DNA from: UBA6059 sp965227155
GTDB lineage: Bacteria > Bacteroidota > Bacteroidia > Cytophagales > Cyclobacteriaceae
Length of the DNA stretch: 64,000 bases
Direction of reading: 5' to 3'
Assembly (NCBI GenBank): GCA_965227155.1
Contig: OZ245731.1
Span: 4,154,001 to 4,218,000 of the forward strand
The position numbers and the translations under genes are program-made. Shown in pieces: positions 23,988-33,807 of this stretch. A model generated the notes under the pieces. That model made no database searches, was not told the DNA's origin, and was given only the letters and a program-made list of their open reading frames with translations. Each line of letters starts with the position of its first letter. Positions within the stretch are counted from its first letter, which is position 1.

Positions 23988-25916
23988 ATGGGAGACCAAA
24001 GTGTAAGGCTGGTAACCAATCATAAGCAACTCAATGCATTTACCAAGCAATTGCTGAACGATATGCATGCTTTGGAATTGATGCTGGAAGAAGATTGGTT
24101 TGAACAGGACATTATTCACATCGGCGCAGAGCAGGAAATGTGCCTTGTAGACAGCCATTTTAAACCCGCCCCACGGGCTATGGAAATTCTGGATGAGCTA
24201 ACAGACGATAGTTTTGTCACAGAATTGGCCATGTTTAACCTTGAGGCCAACCTCTCGCCAAAACCACTTCAGGGCGATTGTTTTTCAGCCATGGAAAACG
24301 AAATCAATGAAAAACTAGCCTATCTCGATACCGTGATTGGTAAATATGAGATCAATCATTTGCTTACAGGCATCTTGCCGACCATAAGGAAATTTGATCT
24401 TGGGCTAGAAAATATGACACCCTTGCAGCGCTATGATGCACTAGTGAAGGCCATCAACAAGTTGCGTGGTAAAGTGCATGAGCTTCGGATCCATGGGCTT
24501 GATGAGCTGAATATTAAGCATGATTCGGCCATGCTGGAATCTTGCAACACCAGCTTTCAAGTGCATTTGCAGATCAAGCCCAGTGAGTTTGTCAAGTTGT
24601 ATAATATTGCACAGGTGTTGGCAGCACCTGTGATGGCTGTGGCTGTTAATTCGCCATTGCTGTTTGGTAAACGGCTTTGGGCAGAGACGAGGGTAGCATT
24701 ATTCCAGCAATCGATAGATACCCGCATTACCTCCGAGCACATCCGCGACAGAAGCGCCAGAGTTACTTTCGGTGACCAGTGGCTCACCAATAGCATCCTG
24801 GATATGTACAGGGAAGACATTGCCAGGTTTCGTGTGATGCTCCATTGCAACTGTGATGAGGATTCGCTGGAAAGTGTCCAGAAGGGTATAACTCCAAAGC
24901 TGAGGTCGCTCATGATTCATAATAGCACCATTTATCGATGGAATAGGCCATGCTATGGCATAAGCCCCAGTGGAAGGCCGCACCTGCGTATAGAGAATAG
25001 GGTGCTTCCTTCAGGACCTACGGTGATAGATGAAATTGCTAATTCAGCTTTCTGGATAGGACTTATGAAAGGTATGGATGATCAATTTGAAGACATTACC
25101 CGCTACATCGATTTTGATCATGCCAAAGACAATTTTATTTCTGCCGCCAGGGACGGCCTCAGTACTGATTTTACCTGGATGGAAGGTGAGAAAATAAGTG
25201 TGACACGGCTGATTCAGGAGCAATTAATTCCCCTGGCTGCACATGGTCTTGAAATTAACAATATAAATAAAGCTGATATTGATAAATACCTGGGTATCAT
25301 AGAGGAAAGAACCGCTACCCGCAAAACAGGTACACAATGGCTGATCAGCTCGCATAGTAAGCTGATCAAGGAAACCACCAGGGAAGAAGTAACCATCGCA
25401 CTGACAGCCCATATGGTTGCCAATCAGAAAACCGGTAAGCCTGTGCATGAATGGGCTTTGGCAGATCTTGAAATCCTGCGAGACGGCCATCTGCACACCA
25501 TGCTGGTGGAGGAGTTTATGACTACCGATGTAATCACAGTAAGCCAGGATGATATTCCTGAGCTTGTAGCAGATATGATTGTATGGCGAAAACTAAAGTA
25601 CATTCCGGTTGAGGATGCCAAAGGTATGCTTATGGGTGTAATCAGCTACAGGCATTTATTAGAATATCAGTCCAAAAAAATCAAGTCCACGAAAGAGAAG
25701 CGCGTAAAGGATTTGATGGAGACCAATCCGCTCACCATTAGCCCCGACGAGAGTGTAAGCACAGCACTCAACCTTATGAAAAAGCATAAGACCGACTGTC
25801 TCCCGGTTGTCAAAAAAGGAAGGCTCATTGGAATCATAACCGAGGGAAATTTCATTAATATTACAGCGAGTTTATTAAAGGCACTGTCTATCAAAGAAAA
25901 CAGGACTGAGGCATAG
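23988..25916 (+). CDS. GCS2-type glutamate-cysteine-ligase-like protein fused to CBS domains
   Basis: The first 470 or so residues of this 642-residue protein resemble the glutamate-cysteine ligase family 2 (PF04107, YbdK-like): the GAEQEMCLVD motif near residue 46, LEANLSP, LLTGILPTIRKFDLGLENMTP, HLQIKP, and RPHLRIENRVLPSGPT near the middle. The last 140 residues hold two CBS domains (about 505-560, FMTTDVITVSQDD, and 578-632, LMETNPLTISPDES), which bind adenosine nucleotides. There is no membrane segment. The combination implies an ATP-dependent amide ligase whose activity is tuned by energy charge; the amino-acid substrates are not identifiable. It is followed after 12 nt by an M14 deacylase gene. 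Confidence 0.85.
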   Translation: MGDQSVRLVTNHKQLNAFTKQLLNDMHALELMLEEDWFEQDIIHIGAEQEMCLVDSHFKPAPRAMEILDELTDDSFVTELAMFNLEANLSPKPLQGDCFSAMENEINEKLAYLDTVIGKYEINHLLTGILPTIRKFDLGLENMTPLQRYDALVKAINKLRGKVHELRIHGLDELNIKHDSAMLESCNTSFQVHLQIKPSEFVKLYNIAQVLAAPVMAVAVNSPLLFGKRLWAETRVALFQQSIDTRITSEHIRDRSARVTFGDQWLTNSILDMYREDIARFRVMLHCNCDEDSLESVQKGITPKLRSLMIHNSTIYRWNRPCYGISPSGRPHLRIENRVLPSGPTVIDEIANSAFWIGLMKGMDDQFEDITRYIDFDHAKDNFISAARDGLSTDFTWMEGEKISVTRLIQEQLIPLAAHGLEINNINKADIDKYLGIIEERTATRKTGTQWLISSHSKLIKETTREEVTIALTAHMVANQKTGKPVHEWALADLEILRDGHLHTMLVEEFMTTDVITVSQDDIPELVADMIVWRKLKYIPVEDAKGMLMGVISYRHLLEYQSKKIKSTKEKRVKDLMETNPLTISPDESVSTALNLMKKHKTDCLPVVKKGRLIGIITEGNFINITASLLKALSIKENRTEA

Positions 25917-25928
25917 ACGGAAATTTTT

Positions 25929-26861
25929 ATGGATAGAATTCTTGATGAAATAGTAGGAGAAGAGGATGGCCCTTTGGTGATACTGATTGCCGGCATTCAT
26001 GGCAACGAGGTAGTGGGCATACTGGCAGCAGAGGACATTTTTCGCAAAATAAGACAAAGTAATATTCGCTTGAGAGGCAGGCTTATAGCCATTGCTGGCA
26101 ATTTGCAGGCAATACAAACCAATAAGCGATACATACATTATGACTTGAACAGAGCATGGCGTGAGGAGCATATCCATGATATCAAGAGACAGGAAGAGAT
26201 CAACTTTGCTGAAGACAGGGAACTCAAAGAGCTAATGGCAATACTTGATGAATTGATATCACAGGATCACCATAAAGAAAAGATACTTGTAGACCTGCAT
26301 GCTACCTCCTCAGAAAAGGGCAACTTCATCATTGTACCGGAAAGCGAATCAGACCATCCTGTAGTGAAAGCCTTGCATCTACCTGTGGTCATTGATTTGG
26401 AGCAGTTTCTTGAGGGCACGCTATTGAATTATTACCAGCACCGCAATGTCATCTCATTTGCATTTGAAGGAGGGCTGATAGGTAGCCGTGAGGCTGTAGA
26501 GCTGCATGAGTCAGGCATTTGGGAAATATTGGATGCTTCACAGATGATCAGTCACCATGACCATCATGAGATTGACCATTACGAAAAGAAGCTAAAGAAA
26601 ATATCTTCATTGCTACCAGGGAAGGTAAAGGCCCTTCACCGCCATTGGGTTGAAAAAGATGATGAGTTCGTAATGAAACCCGGTTTCACAAATTTTGATC
26701 TCATTACAAAAGGCCAATTGGTGGCGAGGGACAAAAATGGCCCCATCTACGCACCTGCTGATGGCCTTATTTTCATGCCACTTTACCAGGAAGATGGCAA
26801 TGACGGGTATTTTATAGTGGAAGAAATCACAAATAAAGAAGCTGTAAATCTGGCTGATTAA
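25929..26861 (+). CDS. Second AspA/AstE-like (M14) deacylase
   Basis: A 310-residue zinc hydrolase of the succinylglutamate desuccinylase/aspartoacylase family. Likely zinc ligands are H24 and E27 (AGIHGNEVVG) and H124 (VDLHATSS); N74-R75 (DLNRAW) should bind the substrate carboxylate and E180 (AFEGG) is the probable catalytic base. The C-terminal part (ADGLIFMPLYQ) matches the closing barrel of the family. It is only distantly similar to the homologue at 18174. It lies between the GCS2-CBS gene and holA, which starts within its stop codon. Confidence 0.87.
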   Translation: MDRILDEIVGEEDGPLVILIAGIHGNEVVGILAAEDIFRKIRQSNIRLRGRLIAIAGNLQAIQTNKRYIHYDLNRAWREEHIHDIKRQEEINFAEDRELKELMAILDELISQDHHKEKILVDLHATSSEKGNFIIVPESESDHPVVKALHLPVVIDLEQFLEGTLLNYYQHRNVISFAFEGGLIGSREAVELHESGIWEILDASQMISHHDHHEIDHYEKKLKKISSLLPGKVKALHRHWVEKDDEFVMKPGFTNFDLITKGQLVARDKNGPIYAPADGLIFMPLYQEDGNDGYFIVEEITNKEAVNLAD

Positions 26862-27883
26862 TGGCAAAAAAGTTTGAGGAAATAATCGCTGATCTGAAGA
26901 AAGGACAGTATGCACCTATTTATTTACTGCATGGTGAAGAGTCCTATTTCATTGATCAGGTTGCCGATTACATTGAGAAAAATGCATTAGCTGAAAGTGA
27001 AAAGGGCTTCAATCAAACCATTTTGTATGGAAAGGATGTGGATGTGGCCAATGTCCTGAGTCAGGCCCGTCGCTTCCCTATGATGTCGGAGCGACAGGTG
27101 GTTATTGTAAAAGAGGCCAAGGATATACAGGATTTTAATAAAGAAACTGGTCAGTCATTGATGGAGGCTTATTTGGCTTCTCCCTTGCCATCTACCATCC
27201 TGGTTTTCGCTTACAAATACAAGCTGCTGGATAAACGCACAAAGCTGGCCAAAGCTTTCTATAAGCATGCCGTAGTACTTGAAGCGAAAAAGATGTACGA
27301 AAACCAAATCCCAGACTGGATACAGCAATATGTACGGTCGCAGGGCTTTGGTATAGAAGATGGGGCAGTAAAATTGCTAACCCAAAATATTGGAACAAAC
27401 CTGGAACGTATGGCCCATGAAATTGATAAAATCATGATCAATTTCAAGGAACCACAGCGGATCACTGAAGGGCACGTTCAGAAATTTGTAGGAATCAGCA
27501 AGGAGTTCAATGTCTTTGAACTGCAAAAAGCGATTGCCATTAAAGATCACCATAAGGCCATACAAATCGCCAATTATTTTGAAGCTAATCCTAAAAGTAA
27601 TCCCATTTTACCCGTAATAACCACCATTTTCAACCTATTTACACGGATATTACAGGTGCATCAGCAAAAGGATAAGTCGGATAATAATATTGCCACTGTG
27701 CTCGGGGTGCACCGCTTTTTTGTGGGTGAATATCTAATGGCTGCCCGTAATTATGCTCTTCCAAAAGTGATTCAAAATATCAGCCATATTCGGGATGCTG
27801 ATTTGGCTTCAAAAAAAATAAATACAGTTTCCACCACTGATGGACAAGTACTAAAGGAATTGATCGTTAAGTTGATAAATTAA
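26861..27883 (+). CDS. holA: DNA polymerase III subunit delta
   Basis: The delta subunit of the clamp loader opens the sliding clamp. The 340-residue protein has the HolA N-terminal signature (YAPIYLLHGEESYFIDQVADYIE), then a Walker-like LSQARRFPMMSERQVVIVKEA, an LASPLPSTILVFAYKYK segment, the domain II motif LTQNIGTNLERMAHEIDK and the FELQKAIAIKDHHKAIQIANYF region of domain III. The ATG overlaps the upstream stop by one nucleotide. Confidence 0.93.
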   Translation: MAKKFEEIIADLKKGQYAPIYLLHGEESYFIDQVADYIEKNALAESEKGFNQTILYGKDVDVANVLSQARRFPMMSERQVVIVKEAKDIQDFNKETGQSLMEAYLASPLPSTILVFAYKYKLLDKRTKLAKAFYKHAVVLEAKKMYENQIPDWIQQYVRSQGFGIEDGAVKLLTQNIGTNLERMAHEIDKIMINFKEPQRITEGHVQKFVGISKEFNVFELQKAIAIKDHHKAIQIANYFEANPKSNPILPVITTIFNLFTRILQVHQQKDKSDNNIATVLGVHRFFVGEYLMAARNYALPKVIQNISHIRDADLASKKINTVSTTDGQVLKELIVKLIN

Positions 27884-27948
27884 TTTTTGCAATCTTTGGA
27901 ACTTAACACGTTTTCCTTCGTCAAACAGACCATTACTGAATCATTATT

Positions 27949-30900
27949 ATGATCAAACAAAAGTCGCAGGTATTATTTTTTTTATTCCTATGGCTGTCAT
28001 GGCCATTACTTGGTCAATTTAATCAGGGACAGCAACCGGATCGCCTTGTCTTTGATAGGGGGATGGAACTGGTTAACCTGGAGAAATATGCTGCTGCCAG
28101 ATCATTATTTGAGGAATATCTTGCTGAAAACCCATTAGGTGACAATGCTGCTGAAGCCAGATTTTGGATTGCCGCCTTAAGCTTAAAATCTGGTCATGAA
28201 GATGGTGTATCATTGGCCAATAAATTAGCCACTGATGGAGCCTTTCTGAATCGGAATCAGTTATTGGCCAGGGAGATCGGCTTTTATCATTTTGATCAAA
28301 AAGATTATGCATCGGCAATCGAAAGCCTCGAAAGGCTTTCCGGGAAACCTTCTGATGAAGAACGGTTTAAACTGGGCTATGCTTATTATAAGACTGAAAA
28401 CAATAAAAAAGCGTATCCACTTTTTAGAACGATTGCTGATCAGGAAAGCACTTATAAATATGATGCAGCCTATTATGCAGGTAGCTTAGCATTCAATACG
28501 CAGGATTATGCAAATGCTAAAAGATATCTACGCATAGCTGGTGAAAATAAGAGCTATCAGACTGTAGTGCAGCCTATGCTTGCTACAGTTTATTACAAGG
28601 AAGGTGACCTGACAGGGCTTTACGAGCTGGCTGAATCTACATCGCAGCGTACAGCTAATGCCGCGCAGATCTTTTGGTTAGCAGGTGAGGCTAAATTTTC
28701 GGAAGAAAAATATGCTGAGGCTGTGGCTTATTATGAAAAAGGCCTGGCTATTAAAAAATCAGCCGATGATGCCATCTTGTATCGATTGGGCTTTTCCTAT
28801 TACCAATTAGAGCAAGATGAAAATGCTATAGACAACCTTAAGAAAGTCGCAGTTCGCGATGATCAGACCGGTCAGCATGCCTCTTATTACTTAGGCTTAT
28901 TGTATTTCCGACAAAATAATCTGGCCAATGCCTCCAGATCTTTTTATGCAGCGTCCCGCATGGATTTTGTGCCATCATTGAAGCAAAAGGCATTATTTCA
29001 ATATGGCAAGGTAAGCTACGCAGCAGGTAATTTTGAAGAGACTATAGAGTCGTTCCAGCAATATATCGAGCAGTACAAAAGCGAGCCGGAGGCGGAGGAG
29101 GCCCGGGAAATAGTTTCTAAGGCATTTTTGCAGACCAGTAATTATGATCTGGCTATCAATTATATAGAAGGCTTAAGTGCAAAAAATACTAGCATACGAG
29201 AAACTTATCAGCGGGTGACTTTCTTAAAAGGTTCTCAACTTTTTAACCAATCCCGATTTTCTGATGCGATCACCTATTTCAATAAATCAATTCAATTTCC
29301 TATCAATCGCGAACTTGAAGATGCTGCCTACTATTGGAAGGGTGAAGCTTACGCCATTGCAAGGAAGTACGACCAGGCAATAGATGCTTTCAATATGGTT
29401 CTGAAGGCTGGTGCCCGGTCAGGCTTTGATTATAAGGTGCAATACAGCCTCGGTTATGCCTACTACAATCAAAAGGCTTACGACAAAGCCATCCCATATT
29501 TCACAAGGTATTTGCAAAAAAATGATAAGGTAGCTGTGAACAGCGCCACCATTACTGATGCGCGGTTGAGACTGGCCGATTGCTATTACACACAGAAAAA
29601 ATTCGATACCGCATTATCGTATTATCAGCAGGTGGCCAACAGTGATTTTGCACTTAGGGACTATGCGTTGTATCAGGCTGGTATGGCGGCATTTTTAAAG
29701 CCCGATTATGAAATGGCTGAGCGATCATTCAGTAGTTTGATTTCTAGATTTCCCGGCTCCACTTATGTAGATGATGCACTCTTTCAGAGGGCTCAAATTG
29801 CCTTTGAGAATGGGGTATATAGAGAAGCTATTGATGGCTTCACACAATTGATTGATCAATATGGTACCAGCAATTTGTTACCCTTCGCTCATGTAAGAAG
29901 AGCTGTATCTAATTTTAATCTTAAGAGTTATGGACCTGCTAAAGAGGATTACATTAAGGTAATTACGGACTATCCAAGCCATAGTATGGCCAATAGCGCT
30001 ATTCTGGGTTTGCAGGAAGTGATGACCCTGGAAGGAAGTACGGAAGATTTCGATCAATATCTTAGCATGTACCGACAGGCTAATCCGGAAAGTACCAACC
30101 TGGAATCCGTAGACTTTGAATCTGCCCGATCAACCTATTTTAATCAACGTTATCAAGTGGCGATTCAAAAATTTGAAAGCTTTATCGAGTCATATCCTGA
30201 GAGCAGTTATCTGGATGATGCATATTATTATTTGGCTGATGCTCATTTCAGGCTTGAGCAAAATGATCAGGCACTAAGCTATTACCAGTTCATCATTGAA
30301 GACCCGGGTAGCACTTATTATTTACGCGCCCTCAACAGGGCAGCTACCCTTGCTCTTGAGTCAGCACGTTTTGATCAGGCGATTGCATTGTTTAAAGACC
30401 AACAGCGTGCGGCCCGATCAAAGCGCGATGTGGTTGATGCCTTAACTGGGCAAATGGTGGCTTATTATGGACTAGAGCAATATGATAGTGCCTTTTACTA
30501 TGCAGATCAGGTTTTGATAGAGGCTGGTGGTTCGTTCAATGCACAGGGCAGGGCACAGCTTTACCTGGGAAAATCCGCCTATGCCATGGGCAAACTAGAT
30601 GAAGCTGTTGATTATTTCATCAATGCCAGCAATGGGAGTCGGGATCAAACAGGTGCTGAAGCCCAGTACATGATGGCACAGATTTTTTACGAACAAGGGA
30701 ATCATAAACAGAGTGTTCAGACACTTTATGATTTGAATAAAAACTATGCCGCTTTTGAAAAGTGGTTGGGTATGTCTTTTCTACTGATCGCGGATAACTT
30801 TATGGCAATGGACGAAGGTTTCCAGGCTAAAGCCACACTTAATTCATTGATAGAAAAATCCCCTTTGGAAGACATAAAACAACAGGCCAGGGAAAAATTA

Positions 30901-30975
30901 AAGCAGCTAGAGGCCGCTGAGATGCAGGAAATCAAAGAAGATACGATCACACAAAAAACTGACTCCATTAGATGA
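27949..30975 (+). CDS. Giant exported tetratricopeptide-repeat protein
   Basis: A 1008-residue protein with a signal peptide (about 1-22, ending LLGQFNQGQQ) and then many TPR-like helical pairs nearly to the end (for example AAEARFWIAALSLKSGH, YKYDAAYYAGSLAFNTQDY, DDAILYRLGFSYYQLEQD, YLDDAYYYLADAHFRLEQ). The recurrent DA.YY.G..AF spacing indicates about two dozen repeats, a scaffold spanning the periplasm. The last 30 residues are charged (KEDTITQKTD). Its stop overlaps the next gene by 4 nt. Related proteins such as YbgF/CpoB accompany Tol systems; that comparison is by context, not close similarity. Confidence 0.88.
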   Translation: MIKQKSQVLFFLFLWLSWPLLGQFNQGQQPDRLVFDRGMELVNLEKYAAARSLFEEYLAENPLGDNAAEARFWIAALSLKSGHEDGVSLANKLATDGAFLNRNQLLAREIGFYHFDQKDYASAIESLERLSGKPSDEERFKLGYAYYKTENNKKAYPLFRTIADQESTYKYDAAYYAGSLAFNTQDYANAKRYLRIAGENKSYQTVVQPMLATVYYKEGDLTGLYELAESTSQRTANAAQIFWLAGEAKFSEEKYAEAVAYYEKGLAIKKSADDAILYRLGFSYYQLEQDENAIDNLKKVAVRDDQTGQHASYYLGLLYFRQNNLANASRSFYAASRMDFVPSLKQKALFQYGKVSYAAGNFEETIESFQQYIEQYKSEPEAEEAREIVSKAFLQTSNYDLAINYIEGLSAKNTSIRETYQRVTFLKGSQLFNQSRFSDAITYFNKSIQFPINRELEDAAYYWKGEAYAIARKYDQAIDAFNMVLKAGARSGFDYKVQYSLGYAYYNQKAYDKAIPYFTRYLQKNDKVAVNSATITDARLRLADCYYTQKKFDTALSYYQQVANSDFALRDYALYQAGMAAFLKPDYEMAERSFSSLISRFPGSTYVDDALFQRAQIAFENGVYREAIDGFTQLIDQYGTSNLLPFAHVRRAVSNFNLKSYGPAKEDYIKVITDYPSHSMANSAILGLQEVMTLEGSTEDFDQYLSMYRQANPESTNLESVDFESARSTYFNQRYQVAIQKFESFIESYPESSYLDDAYYYLADAHFRLEQNDQALSYYQFIIEDPGSTYYLRALNRAATLALESARFDQAIALFKDQQRAARSKRDVVDALTGQMVAYYGLEQYDSAFYYADQVLIEAGGSFNAQGRAQLYLGKSAYAMGKLDEAVDYFINASNGSRDQTGAEAQYMMAQIFYEQGNHKQSVQTLYDLNKNYAAFEKWLGMSFLLIADNFMAMDEGFQAKATLNSLIEKSPLEDIKQQAREKLKQLEAAEMQEIKEDTITQKTDSIR

Positions 30976-32612
30976 AAAGGCTTTTTATAATAGCATTCTT
31001 TTTGCCCGTCATGGTATTTGCGCAGGAGCAACCGCCGACAGCCCCTGATGGTGAAATAGAGGATGCTCAGGTTATCATTGAAAAAGACCGTGAGATTACT
31101 TTACCCTATGCACAGCGGTATTTTGAAAAAATTGATGACCAGTTTAAGCCACAGTTTGAAGAGGGAATAAACCTTGATTACTCATTGTTTGATTTTCAAC
31201 CTGAAACCTTTATTCCCGGTTTTTCAACCATAGAATTTAGTGAGAATGATGGCGAAAGCACCAGCCAGAATGAAATCCGATTAGGATATGGAAATTATCA
31301 ATCACCTTTAATCAAAGCCACTTTACAAAGCAGTCCCAATGAGAAATATGCCGTGGGTGCTGATTTTAATCACTTGTCATTTGGCACTGGTCCCGTAGAT
31401 GAAGAGAATAGCGGAGCTTCGCAAAGCTCTCTGAGCCTTAAGGGACAGTTGATGGGTGAGCAAGGAAATGCTTTTGGCCGATTGGCCTATCGCACCCGAT
31501 CGGGTTATTATTATGGCTATGACCCATCACTGGAAGTTGATAGGGATACTATCAAGCAGGTATTCAACAGTTTGGCGATAAACCTTGGCTATAAAGGTGT
31601 AGGCGGTGAAAACACGGATTATGCAATAGGTTTTGATGGCAATATTCTTACTGATGATTTTGATAATGGTGAAAATAAATTTCAGTTAAAGGGTAATTTC
31701 AATTTGAATAATGAAGGCCTGGGAGGGAATATAGATGTTTCTGCCATTCTCAGTCAATACACCAATGCGACCCAAGAGGTAGCTCGAAATTTATATCGGG
31801 TAACACCACGGTTGCAGTATATGACTGACACCTGGTCGGTGCAGGCTGGTGCAAGATTAGCAATAATGGATGATGAGGTTTGGGTTGGTGATGAACTCGA
31901 AATATTTCCTTATGTCAATTTAGAGTTTACTCACAGTGCTGCGTTCAATGCTTTTGCCAGGTATAGTGGAGATATTGAAGCACGATTTCTCCAGGATATG
32001 GTAGATCAAAATTTCTGGGTTTCGCAAGATCTTGTTTTAAATCACTCTTTAAATAATGTCAATATTACTGCTGGCATTCATGGTAGTAATAGTCTTTGGG
32101 ATTATAAGCTGACCTTTTCTTACAAGGAAGTTGACAATATGGCCTTTTTTGTAAATAGCAGTTTCGATCCCGCTCAGTTTGACCTGATTTACGATCCCGG
32201 TACCACGCAAGTTATCAATCCAAGCCTTAAGCTCGGATACATCGGATCCAATACAATACAGTCTTATTTGAATATAAACCTATTCAGCTACACTACAGAT
32301 GTGCTGGCAGGAGCGTGGCATTTGCCAGAATTTACGGTTGGTTGGAATAACTATTTCAATGCTACCGATGCACTTAGTTTTTCATTCATGGCCAATATTT
32401 TAGGAGGTATTGAGGCTTTTGATGCCTCTACCGCTACTGCCACACCGCTTGATGCCATCATCGATTTGTCACTGGGTGCAGAATATAGAATTAATAAGCA
32501 ATGGCTGGCTTTCGCTCAATTTAACAACTTGCTGAGCAACGAGTATCAATTGTATTTTAATTATCCTAATCGTGGCATAATGGCTAAATTAGGGGTCAGT
32601 TATTCATTTTAG
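30972..32612 (+). CDS. Predicted outer-membrane beta-barrel protein, family not recognised
   Basis: The 546-residue product has a signal peptide (MKRLFIIAFFLPVMVFAQEQ) and, after a roughly 70-residue proline- and acid-rich N-terminal part, alternating amphipathic strands such as FGRLAYRTRSGYYYGYDP and LSLGAEYRINKQWLAFAQ, ending with a C-terminal strand GIMAKLGVSYSF whose final Phe is typical of outer-membrane barrels. It lacks a recognisable TonB plug. Being translationally coupled to the giant TPR protein, it probably anchors that protein to the outer membrane. Confidence 0.78.
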   Translation: MKRLFIIAFFLPVMVFAQEQPPTAPDGEIEDAQVIIEKDREITLPYAQRYFEKIDDQFKPQFEEGINLDYSLFDFQPETFIPGFSTIEFSENDGESTSQNEIRLGYGNYQSPLIKATLQSSPNEKYAVGADFNHLSFGTGPVDEENSGASQSSLSLKGQLMGEQGNAFGRLAYRTRSGYYYGYDPSLEVDRDTIKQVFNSLAINLGYKGVGGENTDYAIGFDGNILTDDFDNGENKFQLKGNFNLNNEGLGGNIDVSAILSQYTNATQEVARNLYRVTPRLQYMTDTWSVQAGARLAIMDDEVWVGDELEIFPYVNLEFTHSAAFNAFARYSGDIEARFLQDMVDQNFWVSQDLVLNHSLNNVNITAGIHGSNSLWDYKLTFSYKEVDNMAFFVNSSFDPAQFDLIYDPGTTQVINPSLKLGYIGSNTIQSYLNINLFSYTTDVLAGAWHLPEFTVGWNNYFNATDALSFSFMANILGGIEAFDASTATATPLDAIIDLSLGAEYRINKQWLAFAQFNNLLSNEYQLYFNYPNRGIMAKLGVSYSF

Positions 32613-32702
32613 TAAGCTTCTGGGGTTAATTTTAATAGTCGGAAGTAGGATGAAATCATCTTTTTGTTAAATTACTGTCGTATTAAAGTTTAATTTTTGG
32701 AC

Positions 32703-33800
32703 ATGGCTAAGAAGAATCCAGAAAACGATCCCGAAGAGGACTACAACTCAAACGAAGAAAATAACAACGATTCTGATGAGGATTTTGGTTTACCTGATCT
32801 GGAATACGAGGAGCTTGAAGATGATGTAGAAGAAGAGGAACCAGAAGCAGAAACAGATGATTTTACCTCTGATTTTGATTCGAGTGATGATGATGACTCG
32901 GATTTTGGTTCAAACGTTGATTCCTTTACACAATCGGATGACGATTTCTCTACAGATGATACTGAAGATTTTTCCACCGATGATTCGAATGAAATATCGG
33001 ATGAAATAGATGATCCTTTCGAGCCTTCTTCATTTGAAGATGATGAATCTTTTGCTGATAGTACGGCTGATGATGACGATGCGCTTTTCGAAGCGGACGA
33101 TAATTATCCTGATGAGGAGTTTGAGGATTTTGAGCCGGCCGAAAGTGAAGAGATGCCTGAAAACTACAGGACTTACAGTAGCGAGTCGGGCTCAAAGGGC
33201 TTCACTAAGGTCATTGTAATTGGCGTAGTTGCTTGTTTTCTAATTGCTGCGGGGCTATTATACTGGTTTAGCCTTACCGACGATGGAGACCCAAAGAAAG
33301 TAGTAAAAGTTGAACGCAAAGGTTCCAACAATACTGCTGACAATAGCTCAAGCACAAAGCAAAACACTACAGCTACCAGTAAAACTGATGCTGAAAAGGC
33401 CGCTGAAGAAAAAGCCCGAAAAGAGCAGGAGGCGAGAGAAGCTGCTGAGCGTAAGAAAAGAGAGCAGGAGGCTGAGCGTCAAAAAGCCGCCCAGGCTCAG
33501 AAAAATGCCCAACTGGCACAACAAAATAATAATGGTGCGCCCGGCACGGTTACCACACTATCTACTAAAACCGGTCGTTCATATATCATAGTGGGAAGTT
33601 TTATAGATGATGACATGGCAGGCGATTATTCGAAGAAATTAACCGCGAAGGGAGTCAACGCTTTGATTATTCCTCCGTTTAATGAATCAAAATTCTATCG
33701 GGTTGCCGTGGCTGAATTTTCCTCTTACGCTGATGCGGTAAGTGCAATGGAACAGTACAAAGGCACTTATGGAAATGATATTTGGGCATTAAGGTATTAA
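32703..33800 (+). CDS. Membrane-anchored SPOR-domain protein with acidic cytosolic region
   Basis: The protein has about 365 residues from the ATG at 32703. Residues 1-165 are extremely acidic (runs of D, E and S, for example FTSDFDSSDDDDSDFGS). Then comes one membrane segment (about 168-190, VIVIGVVACFLIAAGLLYWF), a lysine/glutamate/alanine-rich coiled coil (about 225-270) and a SPOR domain (about 292-365, SYIIVGSFIDDDMAGDYSKK...). SPOR domains bind denuded septal peptidoglycan. The topology places the acidic arm in the cytoplasm and the SPOR domain in the periplasm. It precedes exbB by 7 nt. Confidence 0.9.
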   Translation: MAKKNPENDPEEDYNSNEENNNDSDEDFGLPDLEYEELEDDVEEEEPEAETDDFTSDFDSSDDDDSDFGSNVDSFTQSDDDFSTDDTEDFSTDDSNEISDEIDDPFEPSSFEDDESFADSTADDDDALFEADDNYPDEEFEDFEPAESEEMPENYRTYSSESGSKGFTKVIVIGVVACFLIAAGLLYWFSLTDDGDPKKVVKVERKGSNNTADNSSSTKQNTTATSKTDAEKAAEEKARKEQEAREAAERKKREQEAERQKAAQAQKNAQLAQQNNNGAPGTVTTLSTKTGRSYIIVGSFIDDDMAGDYSKKLTAKGVNALIIPPFNESKFYRVAVAEFSSYADAVSAMEQYKGTYGNDIWALRY

Positions 33801-33807
33801 AACATTT

